A stretch of DNA of 64,000 nucleotides from Coptis chinensis (Eukaryota; Streptophyta; Magnoliopsida; Ranunculales; Ranunculaceae), in assembly GCA_015680905.1 (NCBI GenBank), contig CM027380.1, positions 17,688,001 through 17,752,000 on the forward strand. Reading direction: 5' to 3'. Both the position numbers and the translations under genes were made by a program. The notes beneath the pieces are model-generated. The model was given only the letters and a program-made list of their open reading frames with translations. It did no database searches and was not told where the DNA came from. Below, one piece after another: positions 21,440-34,020 of the stretch; position 1 is the first letter of the stretch; each line of letters opens with the position of its first letter.

Positions 21440-22632
21440 AAAAATCCACAGAATGGCAGATAAAACAGTGGCTTGGACAGTTTGAGGAAATGAAGAGAAG
21501 AAGGCTATAGCAGGAAGAAGGCGTGCCTAGCTACCAAAACAACAAATGAGATACAGGTACATTTTATTGTAGTTTGTCTTGCCAAGCTGACATGCTTTTA
21601 ATCGTTAGATTTGAAGTTGGAGTATCGGTTGTTTGTCCACGCAAGTGGAATTTGAAAGATAGATTCAGTGCAAATATCGAAACGAACGAACAGTCAGGTG
21701 ATACTTCAGAAAATGGGATATAGCAGAACAATGGCAGCTACATGGCTGGGAGAGGTATCATGGGTTGAAGCAACGACACAGGGGCAAGGAATTGAGAAGG
21801 ATGTACTGCGACTAATGTGGAATGGGTACAATTATGTGACTTGGAAAGCTAGAAATGATAGGATTTTCGAGAATAAGGCAGTGAATATCGAGCAAATAGC
21901 TCGAGTGTTGTTTGGTGATGTCAGAGCAAAGTTGAAGGCAGTAGAGATTAGAATGGAGTACGGGCCAGAAATTGAAAGGTTTGCTGATATGTGGAATGTG
22001 GAAGTAGAAATCAAACAAAGAAGGAAAAAATTTGTACGGTGGCAGAAATCAGAAATGGGAACTTATACTCTCAACACAGATGGAACACTCAAAGGGCATT
22101 TAGGGGGTTGGGCAGCAGTGATTCGTGATAGTGAAGGGGAAGTAGTGGCGGCAAGTCATGGAAGAGCAAGTAAGACGTCGATTGATCTCATCGAGCTAGA
22201 AGCAGTTGAGCAGGGGCTGAAAATGGCGCTAAGTAAGGGAATAAGAAAGTTAAAAACGCAGACTGATTCAAAGAGCGTAATAGCATATTTAAAGGAAAGG
22301 GATCAGCGACCATGGCAGGCCGAGAAGATGGTACGGGCTATTATGCGAATGAAGGCCCATTTTGAACAGTTTGCCATTTTTCATATTTTTAGGGAGGCAA
22401 ATAAGTTAGCTGATGCTATTGCAGCTAATATCCCATCATGTAATTTTTTAGAATTAGTACCGACCTTGCTGGCAGAAGATGTAAAAAAAATTATATATGA
22501 TGATGCGAGGGGTAAGCAATATGTGAAAGAGTGAGAATGTAACAAGCTGATTATAACATTTTATTTCAATAAAAAGAGTAGGAGACCTCTCTAAAAACCT
22601 CACTTACCAACCAAAAAAAAAAAAAAAAAAAA
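21440..22632 (+). mobile_element. L1-type LINE, 5'-truncated, with poly(A) tail
   Basis: Degenerate zf-RVT-like coding begins near 21440-21480 and leads into the RNase H region. Downstream of the stop lies an AATAAA (about 22568) and a 20-nt A-run (22613-22632), which marks the LINE 3' end. 5' truncation is the norm for such insertions. The exact 5' boundary and target duplication could not be fixed. Confidence 0.7.
21668..22534 (+). pseudogene. LINE ORF2 C-terminus with RNase H domain
   Basis: The open frame holds the linker (MWNGYNYVTWKARNDRIFEN) and a complete RNase H domain. The four acidic catalytic positions are visible: NTDGTLKGH (D), LIELEAVEQGL (E), TQTDSKSVIAY (D) and REANKLADAIA (D). 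RNase H would degrade the template RNA during LINE reverse transcription. The frame is open for 288 codons, so this copy is younger than the LINE at 15228-16860, but the RT and endonuclease parts are missing. The true frame has no start codon of its own; I report the open stretch. Confidence 0.75.
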
Positions 22633-23062
22633 TCATCCATTTTTTACTCAAAATATACATATATATCAACAATGACATACACATAAAGGATTGTCGTCTT
22701 ATGTTTATTCAAGAATCAGACTGTGATTGGTGAACCAATTTTGATTCCCTTCTCTCTTCTATGATAAAATGATACAACACATGCGTATCCACTTGCCAAA
22801 CAATCTATCTAAAATCGCACACAAGGCGTCTGACAGCCAGGCAAGTTTCCAGCCTGCTAAAACTTTCATGATGCAACCAAAAAAACTCATTACTCACACT
22901 TTCTGACAACCATAGATAAAACACTTCTTGAGATGTTCTAATACATAAAAAAATAAAAATAAAAAACTAGTAAACGAAATGCATGAACCTATGTTGCAAT
23001 TAAGCAAATTTTTTAGAAGCAAAGCTTCGGCTTAGAGCCTTAGACCACAGCTGCAGGAGGCT
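22633..23062. other. Spacer between LINE tail and SDR gene
   Basis: No coding. It probably contains the 3' untranslated region of the minus-strand SDR gene; AATAAA-like runs lie near 22950-22965. Confidence 0.4.
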
Positions 23063-26000
23063 TCAACATTTCATTGACTTGCTAAGGATAAAATCTTTGA
23101 TAGAAAGTGGCAGGTGATACAGAATAGCCGAAGCTGTGGAGTACGGACCATACGTGAACCACGCTGGTGGATTCTTTTTAAGAACAGCGTCAACAGTCTT
23201 TTTAGCGAACTCCTCAGGTGTGATAGGATTCATGGTGTGTAACAGGGTGGTTCTTGAACGAATGACATCATTGAATGGTTTGTAAAGCTTCCACTCAGGC
23301 ATCCGCTCATAGCTAGCTGTGGAAGTATTAGCTATATTTGTTCGTATTGCTCCAGGAACCACAGTAATTACATCGATTCCAAACGTTTGCAGTTCCAATC
23401 TGCAAAGAGATTTTTGCAAGAAAGTTCACGTTCAGAAAGTCTAAGAATATAAATCATCTTTCGACTAAATGACTGCAAAGATAAGCTATAGAATAGACAA
23501 AGTCAACAATTGGCATAATGTCTGCAATAGATAAGATCCTACTTTATGCAACCACTTGGCGAGACATTAAACTAGACCTACTAATCCCAGCGGATTTACA
23601 AATTGTATAAAAGCAGGATGAGATGCAGAAGATACAGCTGAGAGATGATGTATACAAACAAAAGAGATGTATTACAAATCTGTTGAGCTAAAGAAGAATC
23701 AAACTGTCAGTCAAGGCGTGAAGAGCAGCTTTGGAAGCAGTGTAAGCACCCGCCCTGGGACCAGGTGCCAAAGCGCCAACACTTCCAATATTTATGATCT
23801 TTCCCTTTTTCCTAGCGGCCATGTGAGGCACCGCAGCCTGAATTAACCTCATTGGACCTATAAAACAAAATAGGTAAATAAAAATGAAGGACTGCACAAC
23901 ATCTGCAACAAGTTATACATTACAAACAACATCAAGTTCAGTGACAGCTTTGTTTTGCATCATACAGTCTAAGCAACTTCGAGATTAACCACATCCATAT
24001 GGTTTCTCAAACTAAATCTTCTCTTGATGTGATTCATATCTCTACCAACTACAAAATTCCATTTAATCTCTTAACATGCTATGAATGCCCTTTTAGAAAC
24101 CTCTTGCACCAACCCACTCCTTTTGATGTTGCAATTACACATTAGTTTACATGTGTCTATCATTTTGATCGAATCTGTTTGTAACCTACAGAGGTTCCTA
24201 GTTAGTCAGGGAACATTAATTAAAAAAAGAAACCATTTACAATTCAAGAGGGTCAGCACAAGGGTAGAAGTGGCTTGGTCAGATTGCCCCTTTTGACATG
24301 GAATATCACTTCCTAGAGAAGATTCCAAGAATGGAATCAGAGTGTGTGAGGTCCCTTATTAGATGGCAAGTCTACCAACCAATTTTTAATTTCAACCCTC
24401 TAAGCGTAGTGTTAGATATGCAAGGAAAGAACTCATGAACAAATTGAGGTAAGCAAACTACACAATTCTCAATCCGGCATCATGCAATTAGATGTGTTTG
24501 TAACTAGTTGTTGCATCAGCGAGTATAAATAAACAGAGACCATACACACGAGCATATATATCTACTATATCTGGAAAGTAAGCTAAGAGATCATCTTGCA
24601 CAAGAGGCAGAAAGAAATGTCTACCCCAGCATAAAATAGGATCAGTGATAAACTTTGATGTGCCAAACATTTAGTACTCATGACCAAGGGTCAAAAGCTG
24701 TTGGTACTGTAGTACAACTGCTTGGAGTAATTGCTTGTATGACCATTATGACAGTAAATAACAAATGACCGCAGGGTAGGGGACTAGAACAGAAGTTAAG
24801 AATAAAAAAATAGGTTAAAAAAATGACCCAGACAAACAGTATCACAGTACTTATAAAATTAGCTCATTTTCTGCCTAGACTCTAAACAAGGGAGAAAGCA
24901 TTGAAACCTTAAGCTGTCAGTTAAGGCATGAAGAGCAGCTTTGGAAGCAGAGTAAGCACCCGCCCAGGGTCCAGGAGCCAAAGCGCTAACACTTCCAATA
25001 TTTACTATCTTTCCCTTTCTCCTAGTCGCCATGTGAGGCACGACGGCCTGAATTAACCTCATTGGACCTGTAAAACATAAATGTAAATCTAAACGAGGAT
25101 TTGAACACCATCTGCAATGTGTTATAGAAAGTTAGAAACACACATCATGTTCCTAAACAACTTTGTTTTGCATCATCATAGTCTCAGTAACTTCAGGATT
25201 CATCACATTCATATGTTTTTTCGACATGTACATTCTCTCAATGTGATTCATACCTCTACGGACTACCAAACCAAGTTATCCTTTCAGTCTTTTACTATGC
25301 TCTGAATGCCCTTTTAAAGACCTTGCACCAACCCACTTTTTCGATGTTGCAAATTCACATAACTACATAACTTCATATGTAGTTATTATTTTGATCGAAT
25401 CTATGTTATATCCTATGGGAAAAAAACATCTACACTTCAAGAGGGTCGGCCCAAGGGTAGGTGGTGGTTCGGTTAGATTCCCCATTTTGATTCGGAATGT
25501 TACTTCCTAGTGGTGATTCCAACAATTGACTCAGAGGGTGTTAGGAACCTTATTAGATGGAAGTCTACCAATCTATTTCCAATTTCAAGCTCTAAGTATC
25601 ATGTCAGATATGTAAAGAAGCTGATAAGAATTAATGGACATACTAAGGTAAGCAAACCGCACAATTCACAGTGAGGGAACGTTCAACTAGATGTGTTTGT
25701 AACTCCTTGCAACAATGAGTACGAAACCAAGGACCACAGAAAAGAGCGTAATATCTAAGCTATCTGGAATGCAATTAGATCATCTTGCAGGAAGCAGACG
25801 TCTAGAGCATTCATAAATCCTAGTTCAGGATAAGCTGAATATATATTAGGCATGACCAAGGCTTGATAGATTGATAATAACACTTTATAATAATCCCAAC
25901 TGAAAATAATATATATATAAATGGAAAAATAAAATTATTTTCCTCATTCTTTGTCTAGAGTCTAGATAGCTCAAGAAATCACTATGAAATATTCAAGAAT

Positions 26001-26499
26001 AATGTTACCTATTAGTCAGTGTTCAGCGTGTCAGATCAAATATCTACATTCAGTATATTCACATTCCAAATTCACACATTGAACACCACCATAGTAAAAT
26101 TCAGACAAATCAATTAATTCAAGAAAGTAAGCAAATATTGAATGATGAGTTGAACAGATTACCATAGACATTGGTATTGAAAGTGTGCTCTAATGAAGAA
26201 AGAGGGATTTCAGCCAAAGGAGCAACGCAATGAACACCAGCATTATTGACGACGATATCGATACGACCAAACTTATCAAGCACACTAGTTAAAACATTTC
26301 TAACACTTTCATCAGACTGAACATCCAGTTCATGAAGTGAAAATCTAGGATCACTTTCAAGGTCTTTCATTGAAGCCAGAGATCTAGTTGTTGCTACAAC
26401 TAAACATTTCTTTGAAGCAAAAGCTTGTGCTAGGGAGTGACCAATACCTCCTCCTGAACAACCAGTAATCAAAACCACTGGTTCATCTGAAACATCCAT
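23063..26499 (-). CDS. Short-chain dehydrogenase/reductase, likely AYR1-like acyl-DHAP reductase
   Basis: Three exons fit perfectly: 26499-26163, 25067-24908 and 23399-23063 (337, 160 and 337 nt; 277 codons), all with GT-AG introns. Exon 1 begins [20 protein letters not shown], with the nucleotide-binding TGxxxGxG, and holds NNAG. Exon 2 supplies the catalytic serine ([11 protein letters not shown]) and YSASK. Exon 3 has [11 protein letters not shown] and ends SKSMKC. Length and motifs match the plant classical SDRs annotated as NADPH-dependent 1-acyldihydroxyacetone phosphate reductase, which reduce a lipid precursor; the substrate here is inferred from resemblance only. Start: the first in-frame ATG, 26499. 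Intron 2 contains a second, defective copy of exon 2. A TATA-like site lies about 145 bp upstream. It is the most intact gene in the window. Confidence 0.85.
23698..23857 (-). pseudogene. Duplicated SDR exon 2 without a splice donor
   Basis: This 160-nt block matches exon 2 (24908-25067) without indels, has a good acceptor (TTTTGTTTTATAG), keeps the frame and the catalytic motifs ([16 protein letters not shown]). Its 3' border reads TTTGAT followed by TC, where exon 2 has TTAAG followed by GT. With no GT donor at that point it cannot replace exon 2 by normal splicing; read on, it meets a stop within a few codons. It lies inside intron 2 of the SDR gene. Confidence 0.8.
23698..26100 (-). repeat. 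1.21-kb tandem duplication within the SDR gene
   Basis: Exon 2 plus adjoining intron sequence is present twice, offset by 1210 bp. Intronic landmarks recur, for example gaatgcccttttagaaacct at about 24084 and gaatgcccttttaaagacct at about 25304, and agatgtgtttgtaact at 24490 and 25688. Divergence in the introns is considerable, so the duplication is old. Confidence 0.8.
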
Positions 26500-26640
26500 T
26501 GCTCTGAACAATACCCAGGTTTCAAAATCTAATCTTTCTTTTGTTTTCTAGAAATTTTTGGGTTGCTGTTAAAAAAAGAGTGAAAAAGAGTGGCAGAATA
26601 TTCAGTACGTTTGATTTTAGGAATCTGAGTGAAAGCCCAG

Positions 26641-26648
26641 GATATATA
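26641..26648 (-). promoter_or_regulatory. TATA-like box of the SDR gene
   Basis: TATATATC on the minus strand, about 145 bp upstream of the SDR start codon, a plausible distance for a plant promoter with a short 5' leader. Position and motif only. Confidence 0.4.
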
Positions 26649-26751
26649 GTTTTTACCAAAAATGAGAATTTGGTGTTCACCCAGTTATGCAGTTGGGTAC
26701 TAAAGATAGAATATACCATGTCAACAGATTTTACTCTCTGTCATTAATTTC

Positions 26752-26945
26752 TTCTTAAAAATAGAGCTAAAGTCAACAGATTTTATTCTCTATCATTAAT
26801 ATATCTGAAAAGATTTTTTTTTCTATCGCATTTTCTTCTATATATATATCAGAAGTAAAATCCTTTTCAGATATATATCTGAGTAAAATGATGATAGAGA
26901 GTAAAATTTGTTGACTTTAGCTTTACTTTTAAGGAGATAGGGAGC
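26752..26945. mobile_element. Hairpin-forming MITE-like repeat upstream of the SDR gene
   Basis: The arm taaaaatagagctaaagtca to atatatctgaaaag (about 26755-26815) is mirrored by cttttcagatatatatctga to tgactttagctttacttt (about 26856-26932). The arms fold into a long imperfect stem. A partial extra copy of acagattttactctctgtca lies just outside at 26721. I found no clear target duplication. Confidence 0.6.
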
Positions 26946-27374
26946 CATTGGACTCAGCCTAAGATGTTTTAAATGCATTGAAGAATCAGACAGTTACATA
27001 GTTACTTGTTTTTTATGTTATTGTTTACAACGTTTGGAAAAATGCCGCAATGGTACTGGGACATCTTCATTGAATGGTTTCGTCATTGTCCCTTGGTGCA
27101 AACGGATGGAGACAAAGGTGGTTGTGAAGTGGTTCAGATTTTTAAGAGGCATGGGTCATGGGTGCGGCTAAAATTGCATCGGTCTACCTTAATTTTATAT
27201 ATTTTATGTGTTGTTTATATATTTCGATCCAAAAAAATATACTTTGCCCGTATTTTCACTGTTGACATAATACCTCGTGACAATGTAACAATTCAATTCC
27301 ATGTTCCTGTGAAATTATTTTGCAGGTAATAAACAAATATTTAGAAACTACAAAGCTTAGTTGGAACCATACCC

Positions 27375-27905
27375 CATAAGGCATTAACGTTTCATTGCCT
27401 TGCTAAGGATGAAACCTAAAGACACGACTCAAATCACTTCGACTAATGAACCAAGAATATAATACATAAGGTAAGGTTTATTTTCCAAAAGTTGGTATCC
27501 TCGCACATATAGATGGAAGAATCTTAAACAAAGAATTTGGGATTGAAAGAGAAAAGGCGCAATAAAGAGATTAATATGTACCAAGTACTTTTTGAGCCAG
27601 AATACAGAAAGGATTTGGAAATCTTAAACTGTCAGTCATCAGAGTTGCTTTAAAAGCAGAGTACGCCCATAGTCTGGGAGCCAAATCGCTACAACTTTCA
27701 GTAGTAGCCATGTGAGGAACCACAGCCTAGATTAACGGACCTATAAACAAAATTACAAATAAAGTATGATCGAGGAGCTTCCCTAGCCACAATTTATAAA
27801 ACTATGACATCACATTGATTAAGAGCTTTATATTGCATCACAGAAGATTGTTTCAGAGACTTCAAGATTCCCAACATATAAGTGGTTTGAATAGATGGCA
27901 TAACT
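27375..27905 (-). pseudogene. Third, decayed SDR copy (exon 2 and exon 3 scraps)
   Basis: 27624-27740 matches SDR exon 2 with deletions and a frameshift (landmarks cttaaactgtcagtca and gtagccatgtgaggaa). 27375-27415 matches the end of exon 3 (catttcattg...tgctaaggat type). Matching intron sequence (gcatcacagaagattg) runs to about 27905. The order and orientation equal the functional gene, so this is an older tandem duplicate, now non-coding, broken off by the MULE at 27997. Confidence 0.65.
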
Positions 27906-30843
27906 TGACTTAGGGGGTGTTTGTCTGTTGGTTTTTGTAAGTGCCTACTACTTAAGAAAATATGTATCAATGACCAATGTTTCATATTTTAAACTTGAAA
28001 AAATAGACGTTTTGTACCATGACTTTGTTGGTTTTATCAATTTGGGCCAATAACTTTTTTTTTTAACAAATTGGGCCATGACCTTTCTTTTTTGTATCGG
28101 TTTGGGCCACCGTTACCATTCCGTTACTTCACATGCTTATGTGGCGTGGCGGATGTATATGTGTTCGACCAAATGCTCATGTGTCATCGTTGAAGTGCAC
28201 ACCTAATCACCGGTGATGTGGCATTGAAATTTCAAAGTGTTTCGAACCCGAAATTTCACAGAAGTTGCACATGTTTTGAACACACGTTGCACGTGGTTTA
28301 AACCTTGAGGCAAACTCGCACTTAGTTGATAGAAATCCCCAAATTCAGACCTAATTCCCTAATTCCCAAATTCAGACAAAAAACCCAAATTCCCAAATTC
28401 TTAAATTAAAAAACCTAATTAAACCCTAATCCCCAATCCACCAAATCCCCAATCCCCAAATCCCCAATCCCTAATCCACTAAATCAAGCAACTAATTAAG
28501 CATGGATCATTACTGCATAGAACTTTTCTTTGGTGGGAAATTTTAGAGAGACCCAGCTGAGCTGTATGATTGGTATAAGTGGTTAACGAAGCACATCTTG
28601 TATTACAAGGGTGGGAGAGTTTAATACTTTTACAACATCAATCCAGATAAAATGTCATATTTTGAGTTGAAGGGTATGATTGAGCAAGAATGTCATGTGA
28701 AAGATATGGTTAAGATGTTCTATACTGATCCTAATAAGCCTCTAGACATTGGACTTAGGATAGTCAATGATGATAAAGATATTATAGAAATGATGAAAAT
28801 GGCAAAAAATGATAGGGTAGCTGTTTATGTTGAACATGAGCAAGGTGATGATGTTGAAGAGTCTGAAGATGACAAAGAGGTTGATGTGGGTGATTGTTTG
28901 GAAGAGAGTGAGTCTGAGTCTGAGTCTGAAATTGCGTCTGAAGCAGCAACTCTGGATCATATTAGTGAAGATGATGACGAATTAATTGAAGTTAGGAATA
29001 GAAATATGGAAATCAAGTATAAGACGAAGAAATCAGGTATTGAAGAAGTTGATCAAGTACCAGATGAACCACATGAAGAAGCAAGTGAAGCAGCCATTGA
29101 ACAAGCAAGTGATGTAGCAAATTAAATAAACTACCAAATGAGATGGATACTAGGTGGTGTTGGAGATGATGAGCCTGACTATGCTGCATCTGATGACTAT
29201 TTAAGTCCCGAATCTAATGAAGAAGAAGATGAGGATGTTGCTTCTGTTAAGGAGAGGAAGAGGAATTTGAAGGTTAAAAAGAGGATGTACCCAATTTTCA
29301 ACCCCAATGTTGAGATGTCCAATATCCAAATTGAGCTTGGCATGAGGTTTGGTATTGCAAAACAACTTAAAGAATGTTTAAAGATATATGCAGTCCATAA
29401 TGGGTATATCCAATTCATTTTAACAGAAATGCTACTAGAAGATTTGAACCTGTGTGTGTTGGTGATGGGTGTACTTGGTTTCTATATGCAAGTTACATGC
29501 AAAGTGAAAACAGTATGCAAATTAAGACTTTAGAGTCTGAGCATAAGTGTAAGAGATATTTTAGCATCAGATTAGCTAATTCCCAATGGTTGGTTGATTA
29601 TTACAATGATAGGATCATAGACAACCCTAAGTGGAAGGTAAGGGATTTTAATAGAGAGATACTGCACAATTTAAAGTTGGAGGTGACACCACTTCTGTGT
29701 TACAGAGCTAAGAAGAAAGCCTTGAGTCTAGTTCATAGTTCTTTAAAGAATGTGTATGCCAAAGTAAGAGACTATGTAGCTGAGATACTGAAGTTAAACC
29801 CTGGAAACACATGTAAAATTGATGTTAAAAGGCCATTGATAGATAAGCCAGGTTACTTTTAGAGAATGTACATTTGTTTTGATGCCTTGAAGCAGGGTTG
29901 GTTTTCTGGGTGTAGAAGGGTCATTAGTCTTGATGGTTGTTTTCTTAAATCTTTTTGCAAAGCGGGAATTGTTAACTGCAGTTGGGAGGGGATGGAAATA
30001 ACCGATGTACCCCTCTCAGTATGGGTAGTTGTTGAAGGTGAAAAACACGAAAGTTGGAGGTGGTTTATGAACTTGCTCCTTAATGATCTCAATGTAGATG
30101 ATGGGCTTGGTTTGATGAAAAGATTCTGCACCAACAAAAGGGTCTTCTCAAAGTCATTTCAGAAAGATTACCTAATGTGGAGCATAGATGTTGTGCAAGG
30201 CACATCTATGCTAACTTCAGGAAGAAATTTTCAGGTATATAACTTAATTTGTCTATTTTTTATTTGTATTCTAAATGTGATTTAATATTCATATGTAATG
30301 TAGCTATGTTATTTGAACAGGTGCACAACTCAAGGGTTTATTCTGTAAAGCATCCAAAAGTGGAACACCAGAAGAATTCCATCGTGTTATTGATGAGGTG
30401 AGAAAGGTATGTGATGCAACAGCTGACTATATGTTATATATCCAAAACCCCAAGTTCTGGTCCAGAGCATTATTCGAATTTTACACAAGTTCTGATGCAT
30501 TAGAAAACAATATATGTGAAACATTTAATGGTACAATTCTTGATGCAAGAGAGAAGCACATCATTGCAGTGCTTGAGGAAATAAGGATTGCCATGATGAG
30601 AAGGATGCATAAGAGAAGAGATTTATTGGTGAGTCAGTCCAAGTGGCAAGGCACTTTGTGTCCAACTATTGCTAACAAGTTAGATAAGAGCAAGTTAGAC
30701 TCATGGTTTTTTGAGTCTTTCTTTTGTGGAGGGTCAACGTTTGAGGCCAGATATGGTGATGAAGGTTACAAAGTTGATATCAAGGATAAGACTTGTACAT
30801 GTAGAATGTGGCAGCTCTCTGGTATCCCATGTGCCCATGCACT

Positions 30844-33800
30844 CAGGGGCGGACCCACTATATTGGCAGGGTATTCAAGTGATGAATACCCTCAATTTTG
30901 CCCAAAAAAATAAATACTAATCTTAGTATTTGGCCCATGTAGTTTTAATTTGGCCCATGTGGCCCAATAAATCAACAGTGTTACGCCAATCCCATATTCG
31001 GTATTCCCATCGCCTTAAAGAAATTAAGAAAGCGAGCCTTCTCTCATTCTCTGGTTTCTCACTGTTCCGGTGTTCCCAAAATCCCCAATTCACCTTTTTG
31101 AGGAGAAATTGAGGTACGTTATTGTTAATTTATTCTTTTCTTTAACCTAAGTTATTATTCCATTATTCAATATTTGTTTTTTTTTAATCTTTATTGTGGA
31201 TTTGTCATTTGGTTAAAGACTTAAAGTATGTGATTTCATGTTTGTATTATTGTATCAATAATGTTGTAATGGAGAAGTACTTTAAAAAGTTATCTGGGCC
31301 CATTGAGTCTCCTACATTCGAAAAAGGTGGCTCCAGTCAGCACCCTAGTCTCAAAAGAAATCATGAAGAAGTTGAGCTTACTCAATCTTCTTCTACATTG
31401 AACATTGTTGATGTCAATCAAGTGGAACCTAGTCCGAAACAAAGACATGTAGATGTCGACTTAGATGCTCTTTTTGCAGACCCTGGCTTACAAACACCAA
31501 TTTTAGATTACCATCCTAGTGCTCAAGACTCCATTCGAAGAGTATATCTACTTAGAGGTCGGTCCATGTTAGCCAGCGAGAACATGACTTTCCCCAAACA
31601 GATGTGACTGGTTACACAAGACGGTTTAAGAAAGAATGGTTTGATGAGTTTGGTGATTGGTTGGAGTACAGTGTAGAAAAAGATGCAGCATTTTGTTTAC
31701 ATTGTTATCTCTTCCGGAATCGTGTACGAGGTTGTGATGACACGTTTATGAGCGAAGGATTTACCACTTGGAATATGAAAAAGAAGTTGCGAATCCATAT
31801 TGGTGGACAAAGTAGTGCTCACAACCAAGCATATAGAAAATGTCAAGATCTACTTAATCAAAACCAACACATAGAGACATTATTTCAAAAGAAGACGTCG
31901 CAAGATCGGATTAATTACTGAATCTGTTTGAACACAGTACTTCATTGCATACGCTATCTCCTTCGACAAGGATTGGCTTTTCGAGGTCATAATGAGTCAG
32001 GTAAGTCATTTAATAAGGGAAATTAACTTTCTTGAACTTCTGAAGTTTGTGGCGGATCACAATGAAATAATTCATAGTGTTGTTCTTGCCAATGCTCCTA
32101 GTAACAATAAGTTGATTTCACCAACGATTGAGCGCCTTTTGTTGGTGCCTCGCAAGTAACCGAAAACCACTAATATGATACTTAGTGATCTTGGTGGTTC
32201 ACTATTTTCCATTTTGATTGATGAATCCCGTGATATTTCGGTCAAGGAGTAAATGGCAGTTGTGATACATTTTGTGGACAAATCGGGATGTGTGGTAGAA
32301 CGTTTTCTTGGTATGGTGCATGTGGCTGAAACTTCTGTAATATCACTTAAGCTAGCAATGGAAGCTCTTTTTATCAGATATGGGTTGAGTATGACACGTT
32401 TATGTGGGCAGGGCTATGATGGTGCTAGCAATATGAGAGGGGAGTTCAATGGCCTTAAAGTGCTCATAATGAAGGAAAACAAATCTGCATTTTATGTGCA
32501 CTGTTTTGCACACCAATTACAGTTAGCCTTGGTTGGTCTTGTAAAAAACAAGCCTCATGTTTCCTTGCTCTTCACCTCAGTTTCTAAAGTTGTCAATATA
32601 GCTGGAGCTTCTTACAAGCGACGTGACATTCTTCAAGAACAAGAAGCTGCAAGAGTTGTTGAAGCTCTCAAAAGTGGTGAACTAGTAACTGGTAAATGCA
32701 AGAATCAAGAGACTACTCTTAAAAGACATGGAGATACACGTTGGAGCTCACACTATGAGTCATTGATAAGTTTAATAATCCAGTTCTCCTCTGTGATTGA
32801 TGTGTTGCATGGTGTTATGGAAGATAGATTGAATGCAGAACAAAAGGGAGAAGCATTTGCCTTATTAGATTTTATGCAATCTTTTGACTTCGTCTTAAAC
32901 TTACATTTAATGAAAAATATACTTGGAATCACCAAAAACTTGTCGAAAGCATTGTAAAGAAAAGATCAAGATATAGTTAATGTTATGACTCTTGTCAAAG
33001 TAACCAAATATCGACTGCAAACTATGAGGGCAAGTGGATGGGATGCTTTTTTTGAAGAAGTTTTGGCTTTTGTTCTAAACATAGTGTCATAGTTCCTCAA
33101 ATGGATGATAATTTTGTAGCACGTGGCCGATCTCAACACCGGGTTGAAGAAATGACAAATTTGCATCATTATCGTGTTGAGTTGTTTACTAAAATAATGG
33201 ATTGGCAGATCCGAGAGTTGGATGACCGTTTTGATGAGGTTAATACTGAATTGCTTCTTTGCCTTTCATGCTTAAATCCTAGTAATTCATTCTCCGCTTT
33301 TGAAAAGTCCAAATTAATCCGTCTTGGTGAGTTCTATCCAGCTGACTTTTGTGTAGCAAGTCTTATGATGCTTGACAATGAATTAGAAAATTATATTTTT
33401 GATGTCCACTCCAGCAAAGATTTTTTAGAGTTGGAGGGAATTAGCGATCTTGCAAAGAAGATGGTTGATACTAAAAGGAACATTGTTTATCCGTTAGTGT
33501 ATTCCCTCCTTACTTTAGCTCTTATCTTACCAGTTGCAACTGCTACCGTTGAAAGAGTTTTTTCAGCTATACATATTATTAAAGTCAGTCTACATAATCG
33601 AATGGGAGATATGTGGCTAAATGATTGTATGGTTATATTCATTGAGAAATACGTTTTTGCAAAAGTCAATGATGAAGCAATAATGCAACGCTTTCAAAAA
33701 ATGAAAAAGCATTGAGAGTTGTTGTGAGAGATCATTATGGTACTAGCTTTGGAAGATGTTTTGCTTATTTTGTATATGAGAGGAATTTATTTTGAGAAGT

Positions 33801-34020
33801 TGATGTATTTATGTGAATGTGTGGTACACAAAAATACAAAACTTATATGTTTCTATTGAAATTTCTAATTTTGGTGTCCTTAGGTTCTTTTTCCATCAAT
33901 GAAGTTCAATTTTACGAATTTTTTTGTTACTTGTTTTTATTTACGTGTTTTTTAAACTTAACATTAAAGAAGTTTTTTGGTCGCTGAATACCCTCGTCAA
34001 AACTCCTGGGTTCGCCCTTG
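30844..34020 (+). mobile_element. hAT transposon nested in the MULE transposase gene
   Basis: Terminal inverted repeats CAGGGGCGGACCCA (30844) and the complement of CAAGGGCGAACCCA (34020) bound 3177 bp. Perfect 8-bp target duplications catgcact flank it (30836-30843 and 34021-34028), as hAT elements make. Removing the element and one repeat restores the MULE reading frame just after the SWIM finger. The subterminal gtattcaagtgaatacc-type sequence is also partly mirrored at the right end. Confidence 0.92.
31269..33715 (+). pseudogene. hAT transposase (TTF finger / DUF4371 type), broken
   Basis: From ATG 31269 (MEKYFKKLSG) an N-terminal low-complexity region leads to a TTF-type finger (FKKEWFDEFGDWLEYS; AAFCLHCYLF), then the catalytic core (LIDESRDIS near 32215; CGQGYDGASNMRGEF; VHCFAHQLQLALV) and the C-terminal hAT dimerisation region (LPVATATVERVFSAI). 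Frameshifts near 31590 and 32020, stops at about 31919, 32157 and 32249, and a break at 32957-33100 disable it. The protein would bind the element ends and move it by cut and paste. Its domain order matches the Ac-like plant hATs with ZMYM-like transposases. Confidence 0.8.

Noticed and set aside
27006..27329. 107-codon plus-strand frame between the SDR gene and the MULE
   Set aside because: No motif, biased composition, and it overlaps decayed intergenic sequence; likely chance.
29859..30137. Minus-strand frame opposite the MULE transposase
   Set aside because: It mirrors the transposase core, which has the conserved LDGCFLK motif on the plus strand.
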